Positions 24,201-36,439 are shown, counted from the stretch's first letter. The stretch is 64,000 bases of DNA from Sphagnum compactum (GCA_965153455.1 OZ234502.1:10571495-10635494); one strand, 5' to 3'. Notes: generated by a model from the sequence alone, not told the origin. A program made the numbers and translations.

Positions 24201-25240
24201 CAATTATCTATCTAGAAGGTTGTCACATGTGTCACATGTATGCTTCCTCATTGGGACTCATGGTCACCTTGCAAGTGGTTGTGGATTTCAATATGTCATG
24301 TTAGCTACATGCTATATAATTTTCCGGCCCATATATTCTTCAATTGGATAAATTGGTATTTTAAAAAAACACGTGAATATCTATCTATCTATGGGTTGAA
24401 AATGAACAAACCATGATGGTCCCTAGTTGGATGAAATGCACGTTTACTCTAATGACCCATGTGGTATTCTACTTTTGCAATGGATTCTACATTGACTTGT
24501 TGTCATTGTTTCCATTTTCCTTGAGACTTTTTAAGGTTTTTAGTGAGGAGAAGTGACATAAAAGCAAATTGAATTCCCATAAGAATATTACATTATGTTT
24601 GATATGGTTGAGAGTTGGGAGTTGGGACATATGAGCTTTTTTTGCTAGTTTGTGTTGAGTTTTCCTAGCTTCTCCCTTTTGGGCTTTGCCCACCCAACCT
24701 TGGCTTTGTACCTCTTCGTACTTCGTCTATTCTTCGACCCCACCTTCTTTAACCCCGGTGGGGTCTTTGAGGTTGGGACTTGAGACTTTTGACACCATCT
24801 TGCAAGTGGTTGGGAGTTCAATACACCACTAAGCCATACTCGATTCTAGTAATATTAAACTATTGTTCACCTAGTTACATAATAAGGGTATCTATTACTT
24901 TTGCCATTCCACTCAATAGATAAGTAACAACAAAAACATTTGCATAACTATGGATGGTTATAGTATCAACATCCTTGTTCGAAGACTACAAAAGCATTGT
25001 CCCTTTTTGATGTTGAAAAGACTCCCCTCCCCCCCCCCCCCACAATCATGGTTGGCAAGCTTCACATGTTTCGGTCTTTCTTTTCCAATGCTTTACACAT
25101 TTGAAAAGGAATTGCATGTGTCCCTTTGTACTACATTTCAACAACCCTACTACACATAGGGTTGGGTATGGAGCATAGGGAGCTACATGAACTACTAGTG
25201 TGTAGAATGAAAGTGTTTCAAGCATACTTGTAAGACTTAA
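21214..25240. other. Carrier 3' flank, then gene-poor AT-rich DNA
   Basis: The first few hundred bases are GC-richer and should include the 3' UTR. Beyond about 22.2 kb the sequence is AT-rich with no supported gene. A short direct repeat (AAATGGGGAATGTTGTGAA, two copies) lies near 23350-23400. A nested inverted repeat near 24700 is listed separately. Confidence 0.5.
24693..24777. repeat. Nested inverted repeat (possible stem-loop)
   Basis: GACCCCACC at 24736-24744 pairs with GGTGGGGTC at 24757-24765, and CCCAACCT at 24693-24700 pairs with AGGTTGGG at 24770-24777. The spacing between inner and outer arms is very unequal (35 against 4 bases), so a single long stem is unlikely. Confidence 0.45.
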
Positions 25241-25257
25241 TGTTTTTTTTTTTTTTT

Positions 25258-25480
25258 TTTTGAGGTCAATTTTGTGATTTAGCCAAAATGGTGACCATCC
25301 ATAGGAAGATTTAGCCAAATTAGGCTATAAACATGACATGAAAGTTTTAAAAAATGAACATTCTTCTATACTTTTTGGGTACCTACTTCATCCATATATA
25401 GAAATTCAGTGATTATATTTATTTTTTGAATTCTGGCTATTGAAAATCCCAAATTTACTTTATTTTCAAAATTTGAATGT
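25258..25480 (+). repeat. Dispersed repeat family B, copy 1
   Basis: Begins with GTCAATTTTGTGATTTAGCC, then ATGGTGACCATCCATAGGAA, GATTTAGCCAAATTAGGCTA and TAAACATGACATGAAAG. About 150 bases further on are GAAATTCAGTGAT and GAATTCTGGCTATTGAAAAT. The same order of phrases recurs at 26410, 29440 and 57840, and in part at 30915. It encodes nothing. Confidence 0.65.
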
Positions 25481-26409
25481 TTAGGTTTTTTTTTCCTTTT
25501 TTTTTGGCGAATTGTCACTAGTAATTTCAATACTTAGGAGGGGCAAGTAGATGTTTCAGTTGACCACCTATAGTAGCTAAGGGCAATACATTCATCCTCA
25601 TTCATTTATCACTTAGGGCATCCACCTTGGCTTTTTACTACCCCTTGCCCAGGCTTTGTTTTCTCATTTTGAGCCCATCCTTCCATCCTCCTTCAAAGGA
25701 GTGCATAATTGTGAACACACAAAGCAATAACTTGAAAGAACTTGGGGCATTTAGAATTGGAACAACTCCAAAACAATTGGAACAAGTTTGAACAAGTTTT
25801 GAGCTATTTGGTGATTTTCTTGGGAACATCCATGGAAAGTTTTGCAAGATGTTCAAGGGCTTTTATTGGGAACGTTGGGAACATTAAAAATAAAAATTCT
25901 GGAATAAACAATTGCCATTGTGCTAACTGAATTTTTTCCCTAACAACTTCCGTCATTTTTCAACCAAAAAAAATTGGATTTATTTTTTTCTAGTGTAAAT
26001 TCAACTAATTCTGCTAAATTTTTGGGAAAAAATCGCCAAAAAAATTTCATAAACAAATTTCCCCAAAAAAAAAACATGTTTGAAGAATAGGAAATTAAAC
26101 TGATTGAAGCTATTTGTGAACAAAAGAAGCAAAATTAGCAAAGTGATAGCCTAAAAGAATTCACACCAAGGTTAAAAGGCAAGTGCTATTGCCCATGAGA
26201 GATTTTTGTGGTTTCTTTGTGAGCTTTATGTCACAAAATCCTTTGTGTTGTGTAAAAAGGAGGTCGGGGTTGTGTACAATTTTTAGTCATGGATTATTTC
26301 CTTCTTAATCACATCTTAATAATCTTAATTAACCCTAAAACAACTTTACTAGATCCTTATCAACCTTTCATGTAAACCCCTCATCATGTCATAACCCATG
26401 TTTTTATTT

Positions 26410-26635
26410 TTGTGTGTCAATTTTATGATGTAGCCAAACTTCAAAGTGGTGAATCATATGGTGGATGCTTTAGCCAACTTTTCCCATAAACAACATATGA
26501 AAGTAAAAGGAAAAAATGTATATAAATATGGAATGTATAGAAATTTGGTGACTTTTGTTTTGTTTTTTTTGAATTTTGAAATTTTGAAAATTTAAAATTC
26601 ATCTCATTTCCACATTTAAGATTTTTAATTCATTT
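26410..26635 (+). repeat. Dispersed repeat family B, copy 2
   Basis: GTCAATTTTATGATGTAGCC, ATGCTTTAGCCAACTT, ATAAACAACATATGAAAG and GAAATTTGGTGACTTTT follow in the same order and spacing as copy 1, with heavy sequence divergence. Confidence 0.6.
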
Positions 26636-26888
26636 TACATAATCAATGTTATATAATCTCTAGCTTGAATTGTGTGCACTAGTGGAACAAACCAACTACA
26701 CAATTTTATTTTTTCTTTAATTGTGTGTAATGGAGACGGAATTAAACATTGTTTTAAATGAGATTGATTATAAATTCTTTGTGAAAATGATTAGAATCAA
26801 AGGTTTTAAAAATTCCAAAAATCGATCTCAAGATCAAACCAAAGGTTCCATTAAAAACAATTTTTAAAAAAAGCTAAAACGAGGATCA

Positions 26889-26969
26889 AAGGTTCCTTTT
26901 GAAATTAAGAATTAGACAACACTAGTTCCAAACTTGTGTTGTCTAATTCTTAATTTCAAAAGGAACCTT
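26889..26969. repeat. Perfect 34-bp inverted repeat with a 13-base loop
   Basis: The arm at 26889-26922 (starting AAGGTTCCTTTTG and ending GACAACAC) is the exact reverse complement of 26936-26969. The loop is TAGTTCCAAACTT. Pairing stops sharply at both arm ends. A related phrase, CAAAGGTTCC, occurs once more at about 26844. The structure would fold into a stable hairpin if transcribed. It does not look like a terminator or a tRNA. Confidence 0.9.
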
Positions 26970-28884
26970 GTTTTTTTTTGTAATTGTTTTTTTTTTCTTT
27001 TTTTTCCAATAACCGACCGAGTAGGTTATTTTTTCCCCCCAAAAAAACGAAGGATGCCAATTAGGTTATCAATATCAATATTTTTTTTAAAAAAACATTT
27101 TGACCCAGTTATCAACCCGTACATGATCGACAATCCACGAAAAACAAAAATGAGGAGTGGATCAATGTAGATGCGGAGGCTGACTCGTTGCACATAGTGT
27201 GTCGGACCTCCGTAACGTTAAACTTCGAGCTCAATTGTTCACGAACACACACATTTTATGCATTATTTGTGAAGTATGGGTAGAATGCGGAGCCTTACTT
27301 AGGCTATTATTTATTGCAAGTTCATCTCGGAATACCACCATTAGTACTACCTTTACCATTCCGGCAAAAAAATTATTTTTTTCAAAAAGAAAAAAATCAT
27401 TTAATTGTTTTTTTTGAAATCATTATCTTTCCATGATCAACAATAGTCTACTATGATATTGTCATATGAGAAGTAGTAGTGAAATTATTCATACCGTAGT
27501 AGTCCGCAATAATCGTGATGGTTTTCAACACCTCCGCTTTGTGTTTTTTTCACAAATTTTCGTTATAATATTTTGAGGGATTATTTATTGACAAAACTAA
27601 CCCTACGGTATGCGAATGATCAATTACTAACTCAAATTATACATTGATTGAGAAATTAATACCCTCTAGATTTGGTGCAATGTGTTCTTCTAATGTGTGA
27701 AAAATGTAATTAATGTATTTAAACGTCTCGAATTATAAAGGTACCAAGGTATGAACAAGAAAATTCACCCAAAAAACCCCCCATAATTTTGGCCAAATCA
27801 TGATGTTGATAAATTTGTGTCAAATATGGGTCCTTAATCTTCGACATCTAATTTGTAACAAGTCAAGTTGGACTTAGTTCCCCTCCTTTTGTATTTTTCA
27901 TTTCCTCTTTGGTTTGGATTGATGCTTTTATTAATAAATTGTGAGATGGGTAGAACAATTTTTTTCCTCTAAAGAAAAAAAGAAAAAAAATGAAAATGAG
28001 TGTTAAACCAAAAAAAAAATTGGATTAATTTTGTCTCTTCTTTTTACCAAAGGAAATTTAGAAAAAAATTGAAAAATTGAAAAATTATATAAAATTGACT
28101 AAATTTGCTAATTTTAAAAGGAAATTTTGACCATATGTTCAATATGAAGAAATTCTAAAAAGAAAACTTTGATATTAAAAACATGGTGAGTTCGGAGTTC
28201 TTATGTTTGTGTGAGCAAGCAAAACACATCTTAAGGTCAAGTACCTAAACCAACAATTAGAATGGGCTCCCAAAGATATTCTAATGTGCTATTTAATGCA
28301 TGATGGCAATAAATATCAATATAAAGTTATCTTAAAAGTGGTTTAAAATTACAATCTAATCTATTTCAAATATTTTCAAATCTAGCCCATTTTATGGCCT
28401 ATTTTGAACACATATGACCTTGGTTTTAGAATCTTGTTGTTGATGATATTAAAGTTTTTCTTTTGAAGATTTTCTGGGGGGTGTTACACCCACAATTCAT
28501 AGGGGAGCCTAGTGACAATATAAAGGAGAGCCTATTACAACTCTTTACAAGATTCATAACTTTTTGGGTGGGGAACAAAAAAAAGAAAAAAAAGTTTCAA
28601 CTTGGGTTTGTTGAGTTTTAAGTCCTTTTAAAAGATCTTTAAGGTCTTTAAGGGAAAAATGAGTATAAGCAAAAAAAATGAAAACTATAATTTATTCAAT
28701 ATGTTTATTGTATTAGTTATAGGTGCTAGTTACCTTAACACTTCTTATTTTGGGGGGGTGGGAGGGGAGAGGGAGGGAGAGAAAGTACCCTTTTTAATTG
28801 GCACTACTGACAAGCAAACATCAATGTGCTTAATGTGTACCATAGGATACCTCAAAATCAAGTTTTATAGATAGTACGAGATTT

Positions 28885-28982
28885 GGACAAAATGACCGAA
28901 AGCATAAGAGTGGACAAAATGACCAAAAGCATAAGAGTGGACAAAATGACCAAAAGCATTAGGCTGGACAAAATGACCAAAG
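28885..28982 (+). repeat. 27-bp tandem repeat, 3.6 copies
   Basis: The unit GGACAAAATGACC-AAAAGCATAAGAGT repeats at 28885, 28912 and 28939, and in part at 28966, with one to three differences. Being nine codons long, it keeps a frame open (D-K-M-T-K-S-I-R-V). The frame ends at 29089 and has no upstream gene context, so I treat it as a minisatellite, not a gene. Confidence 0.85.
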
Positions 28983-29046
28983 AAAACCTAAAGTTAGGAA
29001 AGAAAACAAAAAGCACCAAAGACAAAAAAGGGCATGATGCTCTTTT

Positions 29047-29070
29047 TCTCTCTCTCTCTCTCTCTCTCCA
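29047..29070. repeat. (TC)n microsatellite
   Basis: Uninterrupted TC dinucleotides for about 24 bases. Confidence 0.9.
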
Positions 29071-29439
29071 GTGCAGTACTGCCAACTAACAATGGGGTTG
29101 TGTTGTCAAGAGAAGATAGGGTGCAATGTACAAGTGAGTGAAGGCTTTTAAGATGGGCCAGGCAAATGACACCTAATTTTGCCTACATTTTGCCTTACAT
29201 TTTGCCTATGAGGTGTGGTTCCTATCCTTATGTTTTGGACTCTTTCTATTGCATTTGGCATTGTGGGTTGTTGTCCTAGATATTTATACACAAGTCTAAA
29301 CCAGACATTAAATAGTTTTCAACAGATTTGTAGCTTTCATCTAATCTTGATGTCAGAGAAGCCAGATAAGAACAACCCAATTTGGGTGGGAAAATTTTAT
29401 GAATGCCACTTTAGTGGTGGTTGTAAGCAATTGCTTTTT

Positions 29440-29720
29440 TGTTTTTGGTCAATTTTTGTGATGTACCCAAAACCACAATCATCCTCTCTATGTATGTAGG
29501 AAGAAGATTTATTACCCAAATTTGTCTATAAACAAGATATGAATTTTTTTAAAAATAAAAATTTAAAACATCTTTCTTACTGTATTTATGTTTGGCTACC
29601 TACATACTGGAACTAAATATAATAAAAATTTGGTGATTTTTATTATTAAATTTTTTAAATCAAATTCTGGCTATGAAAATACCTAATAAAACCCATTTTG
29701 TATTTTTGAATTTCAACTTT
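29440..29720 (+). repeat. Dispersed repeat family B, copy 3
   Basis: GGTCAATTTTTGTGATGTA, AATCATCCTCTC, TAAACAAGATATGAA, AATTTGGTGATTTTTATT and AAATTCTGGCTATGAAAAT follow in the family order. This is the longest copy seen here. Confidence 0.65.
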
Positions 29721-30914
29721 TCTTTTATAAAATCTTGCCTAATGTAGCATTGTCAGCCATCATCCCAAAAAGGATTTAGCATTAATTGGCTAAATGTTTG
29801 AAAGAAATCTGTTTGAGCTGGTACCTAAAAGTGGGGTTACTGAGGGATCCAAATGTGACAAAATTTTCTCAAAATAAAAATAATTTCCTTAAAAAAATGC
29901 TAATTTTTTTTTCTCGGTTTTCAAACAAGGGAACTTGCAATAGAATATTTCCTCTTTTGTATATTTGGTTGAAAATTCGCCAAAAATTCGCCACCAAAAA
30001 AAAAACTGTTGTAAATTATAAGTCATCATGTGAATCTAACCTTGATTCTTAAGAAAGAGTGTCCATTAGTGTAGCAAGAGAAGCAATTAAGAGAAAGCTT
30101 GTGAAACCTCTAGAACAAGTGAATTGAATGTCCTCCTTGAATGTGTCCTCTTTGATGAGTATTTTTCTATGGCTTGTTTTGCTTGGCACTCCATATGGTA
30201 GGGTACTTATTATACTTATTGGGTCATTAGCTTTTTGTTGGTGGTAGAAATCTTTTTTGCTTTGGATCACATAGTCAAAGATTTTTCTTTTGAAATTGTT
30301 TGGGTGGTCTCACAACCATATCAACGCATAGTCCAAAATGATGTACTCGCTAGCTATTACAATGACCACCACAACAATACGTAGGGTGTTCTTAGGAAGA
30401 CACCCCTTATGAGGGGTTCCTATTGTGGCACCCGAAGCTGAACATGGTGCCTTCCCCAAGTGTAACAACCAAGGTAAGTGTGTTTGAAAAAGCATGGCTT
30501 ACACCCAAAAGATATCATTGAAACTAGGGATCTTCCATGGAAAATGCCCCCATCCCATGGTTCTCACAAACTAGTTTTCGCAAGTCTCGTTAATCTAAAA
30601 CAATTCGCCCTTCAAATACACTACAGATATTCTTCAAGGTTGGTTGTTATGATCCATACCATAAGGCCCCATCTGTCCTTCTATGTGTCCAAAACAGCCC
30701 ATGTTGCTAGAGTTGAAATTAGATCCAGTTGGTTGGTTCAGGCAAGTTTTCAAAACAAAATTGACAAGAAACTTGGTGCAAAGTACATTAGGAAATTAAT
30801 CCATTTTGGACAACAACATCTTGTTCAACTCTTCAGAAATGGCTCATTCGAATGGAGACCTTGTGTCATGGCATGTGCATCTATTGTCTCCAGTGTCTCC
30901 AGTTTTAAGAATTT

Positions 30915-30985
30915 GTTTTCTTTTAGCCAAAGTGGTGATCATTCATAGGAAGATATAAAACAAGAAGTGACCATCATCCCTAGGA
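30915..30985 (+). repeat. Dispersed repeat family B, partial copy
   Basis: TTTAGCCAAAGTGGTGATCA and TCATAGGAAGATATAAAACA match the 5' part of the family. A second GTGACCATCATCCCTAGGAA follows at once, suggesting a small tandem duplication inside the fragment. Confidence 0.5.
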
Positions 30986-31289
30986 AGATCCATCCAAGAT
31001 ATGAAGTACAAGGAAAGAGAGTTCTTATCAAGAATATGAAAAATTTGCCTTGTTTGATCTAGAAAAGCAAGTGTGTTAGAGAACATGTAGGTAATGCCCT
31101 AACTTTTCCCAGATTTTCCCTTGTATCCTAATTGATTGTCGAATGTGTTAAGTGTTAGGTTAGGGGATCAAAACAATATACCGGATGCGGTAATACACAA
31201 ACCATGGCCAATTTAGAGATGGCAAGCTTCCAAAAACAATTTTGGGCAACTCAAGTTAAGGTTTGGCTTTAGGAAACGGTTTCATTTGG

Positions 31290-31773
31290 GTTCCAGTTCC
31301 CTAAGCTAACCATGGTAGTTTAGCTCGGTTGCTTTTCTTAACACCTATCTACTCACAACCCACAAGTAGGTTGTTAGTAAAAGGGGCCCTTACCTATCGA
31401 CAACCTACATACTTACTTAGTAGTCACCTCTTTTCCTTGCCTTATTTCTAGTATAAATAGGACCTACTTATTACACAATGGGTTACCAGGGTTACCAAGA
31501 TGGAACAAGATATTAACTCAAGTTTAGGTTCATCCACAGCTGAGTTATAATGGGCATCCAGTGGATGGTACGCTGGTTCACTTGGGGCTAAGCGAACCAA
31601 CAGCGACCAGCGCAGCAACATAACGGATGTGAGTTAAACCCTAAATATTTTCATCAAGTTTCAGTTCCCCAGCTAACCATGATGGTTAACTCAGATGCTG
31701 TTTTTACTAACAACCCACTAGCCTTTAACTATGTATTAACCATTCACATGCATGAGCTTACCTAGTAGCCACC
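31290..31773 (+). repeat. Dispersed repeat family D, two spaced copies
   Basis: Copies at 31290-31428 and 31659-31773 share CAGTTCCC, GCTAACCATGGTAGTT or GCTAACCATGATGGTT, a TAGCTC-GTTGCT-like stretch, ACAACCCAC and ACTTAGTAGTCACC or ACCTAGTAGCCACC. A tandem pair of the same family lies at 40745-41019. No coding capacity is seen. Confidence 0.6.
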
Positions 31774-33180
31774 TATATTGTCCCTCGTTAACCTACCTAC
31801 CGCATTAATTTTTGAAATCACCTTGGATGAACCAGCATCCACATTGGTACCATGGTTTTAAAAAAACCCTAAAATCCATTAAAAAAATTACTTCTAAATA
31901 TTACAATTATCCCAAGGTTAGGGTTTTAAATCAGGGGTTTAAGTCCAAATATCACATTTTTTTGGGTTTAAATATGGCCTCTAAGAGGTGAAGGTATTGT
32001 TGTGGGTGCTGGTTCACCCCTGGCCGGTGAAACCCTAAACCCTGCATCAACTTGGTTGGGGTTCATCCACAACCGAGTCACAACAGGATGAGAATGGATG
32101 GGGGACTCATGGATGGTGGGTCGTGTTGTCCCCTTGGTTTGTGATGAGAGCTTTGGGCATTCATCTCAATACCTTTTCATGGTTTTTAATAAGTAAATAA
32201 TTTTTAAAAAAATTATTTTGTGAAAAAAAAAAACACATGATTTTCTTGTATGAGATACTTATTACCTTCATTTGGTGAGAAGGCAGCTTTCATGTGCATC
32301 GAGCAATCGTCATGCCCATCTTTTGTCTTTCCGCCCATCACCCCGATTGCAAACTTTATCAAAATTTAATATGACTTATGTCTGTTTGATTTTTTGGGTT
32401 GTGTTATAGTATCCCAATGACTAAGGTTCCATTCCTAATTGAATTGAATTGAAATTTTCTTCTTCTAGTGCACTTGGTTTTTCTTGATTAAAAATTCATA
32501 GGGTTTGATTGAGTATAATATGGATAACAATTGATCAAATGCAATGTCAAGCAATTGTAATTTGTCATGTGTTCAAGGTTTTATGTGTAAGGTAAAGCAG
32601 TTTGTGGTTGGTCAAGAAATATTACAGGTTTAGTAGGACTTCACCCTTATTTGTTTTTGGTATTGTGGCCCCACACATGCAACCATCTAATTTGGGATCA
32701 CAAATGTTCTACTATTGTTAGGACAATCATTCACACTATTTATAGGGGTTTTTTTGGTTTTTTTTGTCAATTTTTGTTGTGAAGATTTCAAATAAAAGAA
32801 AAAAATAGTTGATTTTACACTAGAAAAACCCATTTCCCCAAAAAAAAATTCCCATTTTTTGGGATGAGGAACTTGTCGAAAATTCATTGTTGTTTAGGGT
32901 TTTATACTTTGAATTTTTACTCTTATTGTCCACCAATTCAACTAATTTCGTTCTAACGTGACCAAGATGGCATCCCATAAGTGGCGGACTATTTTATTTT
33001 AATTTTATTTTTTGGCAAAGAAGTTGATTCCCATTAAGAATGTTGATAATTTATAGGGCGTTGCAAGGGTTCCCAATAATTCCTATCTCATTTGAAGGTT
33101 TAGGCCTTTGCTCTATCTTCCATATTCAGGTTGATTGATAGTTGGGAGAGTCTTTTGAGCTTCATCACGAACTTGCGGGG

Positions 33181-33917
33181 TTGCTGGCACGCTCAGGAAA
33201 GAGGAAATACAATATGAAACTCACTTTACCACCAAAATTGGTGGAAAAACTAGTTTGGGTCCCAGTTATTTCGTTTTGTAAAATTTTCATTCCCAGTTAT
33301 TCATTCGTTTGATGCCATATTATGCTCGAACGCCCTAATATGCTGAAACTACTGACCATTCTGGCCCCCCCCCTCATCGCGTCACTTTACGGATAACTCT
33401 ATTATCAAAATGCAAACAAAGAAGAAGAAGCTCATGGACACTTGTCCGTTTAGGGTTGAGGGTTTTTTTAAAAAAGATGTTGGGGAAGGACGAGTCACAT
33501 GCGAGGTTATGTTGTTGGGGGGCATGGAAATTTGGGCTGCAGCTGTAGTTAGTCTCCATGCCATCAAACAACAAATCCTTTTGTGGACTAGCCCTTCCCG
33601 TACACTGATCAAAATAAGTAACGTATTCACAAGCTTCAACTGAAAAGCTCCATGAGAACAAAAGTTTAGGTAGCCATTGAGAATGATCCACTGCCTCAGC
33701 ACAAGAGTTTTTGTTGGGTGAGTGACAACAACAAACCTAGGAAATTGTTTTTCAGGCAAGAAAAGCTTTTGGTGGATGTTCCAGGCCCATGCTTTTAAGG
33801 TTTATTAGTAACAAAAGTCCGTGATTGCAAGGTGGCTATTAGGATTATTGATTAGCCACTGGAGAGTGAGGTAAAGTGAGTTTCATCCTGTCTTTCCTCT
33901 TTCCTGAGCGCCAGCAA
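33181..33917. mobile_element. Possible transposable element with about 49-bp terminal inverted repeats
   Basis: 33181-33230 (TTGCTGGCACGCTCAGGAAA and on to ACTCACTTTACC) is the reverse complement of 33870-33917, except for a two-base gap and about three substitutions. The 640 bases between hold overlapping minus-strand open frames (33374-33759) with no family motif. I see no clear target-site duplication outside the arms, so the element type is unknown. Two copies of one repeat inserted in opposite directions is the alternative. Confidence 0.5.
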
Positions 33918-33919
33918 TG

Positions 33920-36240
33920 CTGCTACATGTATTTTCAGTACTCTTTTCTGTACAACTACTTTAATTAGTCTCGAACCTTGTGCATTAAATGCTGAGTTTC
34001 AGCATTTCATACTGGAGAGTGGGTCCCGATGCTATTAGGATTATAAGTCTGAGGCTGTTGTTGCACATGATGGGGCCCTTGCTACTGGGTTGTCGCAAGC
34101 AAGGCATGCATGCATCATATGTTGGAATTCACAAGAGCTTCTTGAGCAAACAAGCTCAGCATAGCTCATATTCTACAGGCGGACTAACTGCATATATCCA
34201 TCTAATACGTGTCCACGTATGGTACCCTGAACATACCAACACTCATCCAAGCTCGGTTTCAAGCTACTTAAATCCACATAGCCTTGAATGCACATAGACC
34301 CAATGTGGTTTGGACAATTATTTGTCATGTCATTGTGCATAAGTCATTTGGGAAAAAAAGATTTTCTTATTGTGAAAAAATCCTTCTAACATTTAAGCAT
34401 GTACCCATTTGGGCTTTTAGGTTTATTTGGTGTAAGGTAAAGTGCTTGGTTAAGTTTTGTCGTGTCCTTGAAGTAGAGGAAGTATTGTATTTGACACATG
34501 CATATTGACATGAATAATCCAAATAGTGGAGAATAGAAAAGTTGAAATATTCATCAAAACGTGAAATATTTTTTTAATCTCAATGCATCGAGTCTGATTG
34601 TTCGACCAGTTTCAGTCAGTGTTGTGCAAGTATATCTTTTACATGGGCATATTATTAACCCTAACTTATTTATCTTAAAACAACATAGCTTAATGAAGTG
34701 CATACCCAAAAATATAGAGATTTGAAATTTTATATTTTGTTCATAACCTTGGATATATATATATATAAATACTTGTATTCAAAGTTAGGTATTTTTGGCA
34801 TCAAGGTAAAAAGAATTAGAGTACATATGATTGAAACCCTAGACTTTGTTAGTTTTATTAATTAAATGGGGGTGCCTTCTCGATTCTTATTATGATTATG
34901 ATTATTATTTATAATTAGTCAATTTGATTGGCCCACGACAAGAAAAAAACAAGAAAACAAATGAAACTTTGGAAGCTCCACAAAATATAAGTTTCTATAT
35001 GAAAATATAATGTCACTCCCTTTGGTCCACCTACATAGGTGAGAAAATTTGGGCAAACCCAATGCAATAAAACTGAGGATTGTTAACATGTGATAAAAGT
35101 GCACATGTTAAGAATGGTAAGTGTGTGGCAAGGATATATTTCCAATGGATAATTTCCATTCTTTTATCCCAAAAAGGGGTATAGGATAGAAGTACTTGGA
35201 CCCTACTCATTTACCAAATTTTTTTTGTATACCTAGACCCTAACCTTATGAAACTTTTTGACCTTACTCGATGAGAAAATAATTTAAAAAATAAAATAAT
35301 ATAATATATATATATACACACACCCTTACCAAAGGATATGTCAAAAAAAATACTTGCACAATACTAGTTTGAACAACCAATTTTGATTTTAATGATAAAT
35401 TATTCAACGCCAAAGTGTTAAAATGGAAATGTGAGTATGATAATCAAAGCCCCGAACTTTTGCAAACCCCCCCCCCAAAATTGGTGAAGATGATTTTTGG
35501 AAGGAAAATATTCAATCTTCAAGAATCATATTCTATTTGTGGGAACAAAATTTTCAAAAATTAATCAATTATTTGGCATTCATATGGGCAAAGCTGCCAA
35601 AGTACTCCATAGCATAATGAGGTAGAAAAGGAAAAGAAACAAGGGGTGTGTCACATTGTGGCCTTGCCATTTATATTAAAAAGTATCTTAAGGCAAAAAG
35701 AAGAATTACGGAAACTCAAATATTTCACCATGCAAAAATATAATCTTCAAAAAGGCCTCCAAAAGAAACCAAAATCCTTCAAGATATTATAACTCTACAA
35801 CTAATCTCAAGTGTCAACACAAGCCAAAATTATCATCTTTCAAAAATCCTCACATAAAAATAGACCTATTATTATTACCTAGGGGAAAAAATCCCTTAAG
35901 CTACTATACTCTATAATGAATCGAAACACAATATCCTTGCCTTGGTGGGCAAGGCCAACAAAACATTTTTCTAGGTAGGTAGCTCTTGAGGGATGAGGGG
36001 AGAGATTTTTTGTAAAAAAAAATGTCCATGGTAAAATTAGTCCCAAAAGGGTCAATTTCCCAAGCTATGTGAGGGACCTAAGTGTCTATTTGGGAGCCAA
36101 TTTGGGGTATAAATAAATAAATAAATTTCCCACATAGGTAGCCTCCCTACTTGTGGTAAGAATTAAATAAAATGGAAGAATTTTTGGGGTTGATTTTTTT
36201 GTGGCCCTATTTTGGGCCCACTTTGTTTGCACACTCACTT
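33920..36240. other. Intergenic DNA between repeats and the TIP promoter
   Basis: AT-rich, with (TA)n near 34751 and 35304 and homopolymer C near 35467. No gene is supported on either strand. Confidence 0.5.
34915..35060 (-). repeat. Dispersed repeat family A, inverted copy
   Basis: Read on the minus strand it gives CACCTATGTAGGTGGACCAA, GTGGAGCTTCCAAAG and GTGGGCCAATCAAATTGAC, in the same order as the copy at 16490-16770. Confidence 0.6.
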
Positions 36241-36271
36241 GCGTAACAACAAAGCATTATACGCAGAGGTG

Positions 36272-36356
36272 ATTCCGCACATTTCCACCGTTCGTTTCCG
36301 CACCCCGTCTTCCACGGTTCGTTTCCGCGCCTCTTCCACTATTCGATTCCGCGATT
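36272..36356 (+). promoter_or_regulatory. Tandem TTTCCGC/GTTCG repeats in the TIP promoter
   Basis: An imperfect unit of about 25-28 bp, TTCCGC ... TTCCAC-GTTCG, occurs three times and begins a fourth: cores TTCCGC near 36273, 36295, 36323 and 36347, with TTCCAC-GTTCG or TTCCACTATTCG between them. The block ends about 50 bases before the TATA box and is GC-rich amid AT-rich DNA. TTTCCGC resembles half of an E2F-type site, but no factor can be assigned from this alone. Confidence 0.6.
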
Positions 36357-36408
36357 CTCCCCAAAGCTAACCTCACATTCCGCGTGCGGAATTTTCCTCC
36401 CACCTTGC

Positions 36409-36415
36409 TATAATA
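36409..36415 (+). promoter_or_regulatory. TATA box of the TIP gene
   Basis: TATAATA, about 180 bases before the start codon, preceded by a C-rich stretch. This puts the transcript start near 36440, just at the GT-repeat leader. Confidence 0.6.
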
Positions 36416-36439
36416 CTCCGTCGCGGGAGAGCAGCTTCA

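Larger units (their letters stand above)
30000..33180. other. Intergenic, no supported gene
   Basis: One 156-codon open frame on the plus strand (30478-30948) has no recognisable motif, and its 3' end overlaps repeat family B, so I do not call it. The rest is AT-rich with family B and D repeat pieces. Confidence 0.45.

Noticed and set aside
24796-24840. tRNA or SINE-like B-box phrase (GGTTGGGAGTTCAATAC)
   Set aside because: No cloverleaf can be drawn, no A box lies at the right distance, and no poly(A) or poly(T) tail follows.
28479-28491. 13-base palindrome GGGTGTTACACCC
   Set aside because: It is short, isolated and resembles transposon-end sequence seen elsewhere; no partner end was found.
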